Part shown: positions 61,294-64,000 of the stretch, piece after piece
Numbering within the stretch: the stretch's first letter is position 1
Layout: each line of letters begins with the position of its first letter
Assembly (NCBI GenBank): GCA_905182025.1
Contig: CAJJAA010000008.1
Span: forward strand, 62,001 to 126,000
DNA from: an uncultured OM182 clade bacterium
GTDB lineage: Bacteria > Pseudomonadota > Gammaproteobacteria > Pseudomonadales > Azotimanducaceae
DNA: 64,000 nucleotides
Direction of reading: 5' to 3'
Position numbers and translations under genes: made by a program
Notes under the pieces: model-generated
What the model was told of the DNA's origin: nothing
Seen by the model: only the letters and a program-made list of their open reading frames with translations
Databases searched by the model: none

Positions 61294-62262
61294 ATGGCAA
61301 GAGACGAAAGAAATAAGCTGGTCCAGGGTGTAAAGCTGCGAGGCGCGGATAAAGTAAGGCGTATTCCTGTCAAGGTTGTGCCGACCGAAGAGTTACTTAA
61401 GAAGCCGGACTGGATTAGAGTCAGGATTGCAGCGAGTCCTGAAGTTAGTCGAATTAAAAAGATTCTTCGGACTCGAAAACTCGCTTCAGTATGTGAAGAG
61501 GCAAGTTGTCCGAACCTGTCCGAGTGCTTTACGCACGGTACGGCAACATTCATGATCATGGGTGAAATTTGTACGCGTCGTTGCCCTTTTTGTGATGTCT
61601 CGCACGGTAAGCCTAATCCTTTGGATACTGAAGAACCCCGTCAACTTGCGGAAGCCGTTGCTGAGATGGCGTTGAAGTATGTTGTTGTGACGTCTGTCGA
61701 TAGAGATGATTTGAAAGATAGCGGTGCGGCGCATTTTGCAGAGTGCATCCGTTACTTACGATTGTTGAACCCCAATACACAAGTTGAAGTGTTAGTGCCC
61801 GACTTTCGTGGTCGCATGGACATTGCGCTCGAAATCCTTGCGGCGGAGCCACCGGATGTCTTCAATCACAATTTAGAAACGGTACCAAGACTCTATAAAA
61901 AGGCGCGTCCTGGCGCCGATTATATGTGGTCGCTGGATCTGCTAAAACGATACAAACAAGTTAAGCCAAACGTGAGAACCAAGTCTGGTTTGATGCTGGG
62001 CCTGGGTGAAACAATCGATGAAGTCAAAGTGGTGATGCAAGATATGCGTGATCATAATATTGATATGTTGACGCTGGGTCAGTATTTGCAACCAAGTCGT
62101 GACCATCTGAAAGTTGAGCGTTTCGTCCACCCTGATGAGTTTGCAATGTTGAAAGAGCTAGGTGAGGCAATGGGTTTCAAACAGGTTGCCAGTGGTCCGC
62201 TAGTAAGAAGTTCGTACCACGCGGACCTTCAAGCAAAAGGTGTTGATGTTAGTCAGATCTAA
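61294..62262 (+). CDS. lipA: Lipoyl synthase
   Basis: LipA inserts two sulfurs into protein-bound octanoyl by radical SAM chemistry. The 322-residue product has both cluster motifs: auxiliary CX4CX5C (Cys67, Cys72, Cys78 in [14 protein letters not shown]) and radical SAM CX3CX2C (Cys93, Cys97, Cys100 in [11 protein letters not shown]). The C-terminal RSSY serine that ligates the auxiliary cluster is present (LVRSSYHA). It is an Fe-S enzyme and so depends on carriers such as ErpA. Confidence 0.98.
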   Translation: MARDERNKLVQGVKLRGADKVRRIPVKVVPTEELLKKPDWIRVRIAASPEVSRIKKILRTRKLASVCEEASCPNLSECFTHGTATFMIMGEICTRRCPFCDVSHGKPNPLDTEEPRQLAEAVAEMALKYVVVTSVDRDDLKDSGAAHFAECIRYLRLLNPNTQVEVLVPDFRGRMDIALEILAAEPPDVFNHNLETVPRLYKKARPGADYMWSLDLLKRYKQVKPNVRTKSGLMLGLGETIDEVKVVMQDMRDHNIDMLTLGQYLQPSRDHLKVERFVHPDEFAMLKELGEAMGFKQVASGPLVRSSYHADLQAKGVDVSQI

Positions 62263-62328
62263 ACTATCGCGGTCGTCCTGAGACCCTCTTTCATTAACGC
62301 TAAATTAGCTGTTTCAAGTGCTTTGGCG

Positions 62329-63066
62329 TTACGAGCAAGTTTCGCAATGAGGGTTTTTAGGTAGCTTTAGTTTTAGCCATTCCATCTGCTTTGCGTCGAA
62401 CACCTGCAGGTAGCCAGAGGAGCTTCTGCCAATCCCTGCAATGAGGCGAATCGCTTCCATCGCCTGAACTGTCCCTATAATACCTACCACAGGCCCGGCT
62501 ACACCGTTCTCGGCGCAGTTCAATGCATTGTCAGATGCCGAGCCATACAAGCATTGGTAGCAGGCGTTGTCCTGGTCAGGGTCATAAACCAAGACCTGAC
62601 CTTCTAGCTGAACGGCTGCGCCAAATATCGCCGCTGTGTTTGTTTCCACGCATGCCTCATTGATGATAAACCTTGTTTCAAAATTGTCCGTTGCATCAAT
62701 CACTAGATCGATCGAGCCAAGTAATGTCGTTAGCGACGGTTTTGTTAATCGAGTTGATAGGCAGTTGACGGTGACTGTCGGGTTCAATGCTTGAATGGCT
62801 TGTTTCGCAGAATCGACTTTCAGTTCACCAATACGATCAGTACTGTGAATGACCTGCCTTTGTAGATTACTCAGTTCGACACGGTCGTCATCAGCGAGTG
62901 TTAGTTGCCCAATACCTGCCGCCGCTAAATACAACGCAATTGGACTGCCAAGACCTCCCATGCCAATGATAAGCACTCTGCTTGCAATCAGACGCTCCTG
63001 CCCCTCTATGTCGATATCCGGCAAGAGAATGTGCCTGGAGTATCTCAGTAGTTCGTCGTCATTCAT
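62329..63066 (-). CDS. moeB: MoeB/ThiF/HesA-type adenylyltransferase (E1-like)
   Basis: E1-like enzymes adenylate the C-terminal Gly-Gly of MoaD or ThiS for sulfur transfer. The 245-residue product has the nucleotide motif GMGGLGSP (35-42), LADDDRVELSNLQRQ, and IDATDNFETRFIINEA. Zinc-site cysteines are CYQC near 171 and CETC at 241-244. Sequence alone does not decide between molybdopterin and thiazole pathways. Lying just downstream of prmC favours MoeB, as in hemA-prfA-prmC-moeB clusters. It ends 66 bp from convergent lipA. Confidence 0.9.
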   Translation of the reverse strand: MNDDELLRYSRHILLPDIDIEGQERLIASRVLIIGMGGLGSPIALYLAAAGIGQLTLADDDRVELSNLQRQVIHSTDRIGELKVDSAKQAIQALNPTVTVNCLSTRLTKPSLTTLLGSIDLVIDATDNFETRFIINEACVETNTAAIFGAAVQLEGQVLVYDPDQDNACYQCLYGSASDNALNCAENGVAGPVVGIIGTVQAMEAIRLIAGIGRSSSGYLQVFDAKQMEWLKLKLPKNPHCETCS

Positions 63067-63139
63067 GATAGAGCATGATCGTACATGGCTGGTTTGTTAC
63101 TCGCTATAAATTTGAGACTCGGCTTATGATAATCGATTA

Positions 63140-64000
63140 TTACACGGACTTTCTCGCCGACACAGCCCTAGGCTGATTGGCTAGATCTAAAAAGGGCTGA
63201 ATGTCCTCATAGCCACAGCGCTTGAACAATTCGACTACTGCAGCCTGCTGGTCATAGCCATGCTCGACAATAACCGCACCTTTGGGTTTTAGAATTGAAT
63301 AACTTGATTGAATAATCTCTTGTAGATCAGCCAAGCCAGCACAATCTGCGATGAGGGCAGTTGCCGGTTCATAGCTGAGTTGCGGCAAATGTGGATCGTT
63401 CGGGTCTATATAGGGTGGGTTACTAATCACTAAATCGACGCTGTTTTCGGTGATGCAGGATAGCCAATTAGATTGAACGAATGCAGGCTTGTGATCGGTC
63501 AGCCGCGCTGCGTTTGATTTAGCGCAGCGTAAGGCTTTGAAGCTAAAATCGGTGGCAATGATGGTTGCTGCAGGACACTCCTTTGAGAGCGCCACAGCAA
63601 TCGGTCCGGCGCCTGTCCCTAAGTCGATGATCACAGGCTTGCTGTCGCCAATAAGTTGTAGAGCGATATCAATCAATAATTCCGTTTCAGGTCTCGGAAT
63701 CAAGGTTGATTCGTTTACCTTGAAATCGAGACTCCAGAATTCTTGATGGCCAAGAATATATTGCAACGGTTTGCCGCCTCGAAGCTCAGACAGGTGCGAG
63801 GTAAAAGTAGAGTATTGAGCCTCGCTGAGCACGTAGTCATCATGGGCTATGAGCCAGGTGCGTGTCTGGTTCAGGCAGTAACCCAGAAGAAGTTGGCAAT
63901 CCAAGCGAGATGGATTTGCTGTGTTTTCATCTGTACGAACATCGTTAAAGACATTGGTATGGGTCGATAGATTGGACAACACATCTTTGACGGATACCGA
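63140..64000 (-). CDS. prmC: Release factor glutamine methyltransferase PrmC, probably running off the window
   Basis: PrmC methylates the GGQ glutamine of RF1 and RF2. The visible part contains an N-terminal helical domain, HQEFWSLDFKVNESTLIPRP, the SAM-site DLGTGAGPIAVALS and the catalytic NPPY (ISNPPYIDP). A GTG at 63982 could start a 280-residue protein. The frame, however, stays open to the window edge (SVSVKDV precedes it), and that stretch looks like real N-terminus, so the true start is probably just outside. It lies upstream of moeB on the same strand, with a 73-bp gap. Confidence 0.95.
   Translation of the reverse strand, partial: SVSVKDVLSNLSTHTNVFNDVRTDENTANPSRLDCQLLLGYCLNQTRTWLIAHDDYVLSEAQYSTFTSHLSELRGGKPLQYILGHQEFWSLDFKVNESTLIPRPETELLIDIALQLIGDSKPVIIDLGTGAGPIAVALSKECPAATIIATDFSFKALRCAKSNAARLTDHKPAFVQSNWLSCITENSVDLVISNPPYIDPNDPHLPQLSYEPATALIADCAGLADLQEIIQSSYSILKPKGAVIVEHGYDQQAAVVELFKRCGYEDIQPFLDLANQPRAVSARKSV

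Overview
The window is chromosomal DNA of a mid-GC gammaproteobacterium. I infer this from gene order: tyrS, birA, SPOR protein, tRNA Thr-Tyr-Gly-Thr, tuf, tRNA-Trp, secE-nusG-rplKAJL-rpoBC, then the str, S10, spc and alpha operons in unbroken series, and the rsfS-rlmH-mrdA-rodA-mltB-rlpA-dacA-ybeD-lipB-lipA cell-wall/lipoate cluster. This is the layout of Pseudomonas-like and marine gammaproteobacterial genomes. I cannot name the genus from sequence alone.

Layout. Positions 1-8631 hold housekeeping genes: a cut PfkB-type kinase, hemL, a CLC antiporter, a DUF6776-type protein with a bactofilin, erpA, an M23 peptidase and tyrS. Positions 8632-9619 hold a tRNA-Ile/tRNA-Ala pair without ribosomal RNA genes, followed by five tandem 113-bp units that each carry the tRNA-Ala 3' tip and an intrinsic terminator. 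From 9620 to 12017 come birA, a SPOR-domain protein and four tRNAs. From 12179 to 43928 lies the transcription/translation supercluster: tuf copy 1, tRNA-Trp, secE, nusG, rplKAJL, rpoBC, rpsLG, fusA, tuf copy 2, and the ribosomal protein genes from rpsJ to rplQ with secY and rpoA. From 44120 to 52709 come an alanine/serine-glyoxylate-type aminotransferase, a small lipoprotein, uvrA, ssb, uppP, a Lon-N domain protein and proA. From 52759 to the end come nadD, rsfS, rlmH, elongation PBP2 and RodA, MltB, RlpA, DacA, YbeD, LipB, LipA, a MoeB/ThiF-type E1 enzyme and PrmC.

How the genes work together. Most of the window makes the ribosome and RNA polymerase, with leader hairpins at the usual control points: before rplJ, between rplL and rpoB, after rpoC, before rpsJ and after rplQ. 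The last 12 kb joins NAD and proline synthesis to the lateral-wall elongation machinery and protein lipoylation.

Points that stand out. (1) The 113-bp tRNA-tail/terminator tandem array resembles in architecture the E. coli tyrT repeats. (2) The tRNA-Ile/Ala pair looks like the remains of an rRNA operon. (3) Nine single-base indels fall between 12.3 and 15.2 kb, in tuf copy 1, rplK and rplA. As rplK and rplA are normally essential single-copy genes, sequence error is the simplest reading. (4) Two near-identical palindromes lie exactly 40 bp apart upstream of erpA. (5) An inverted repeat brackets the likely -10 box of proA. I found no CRISPR array, insertion sequence, phage gene or defence system.
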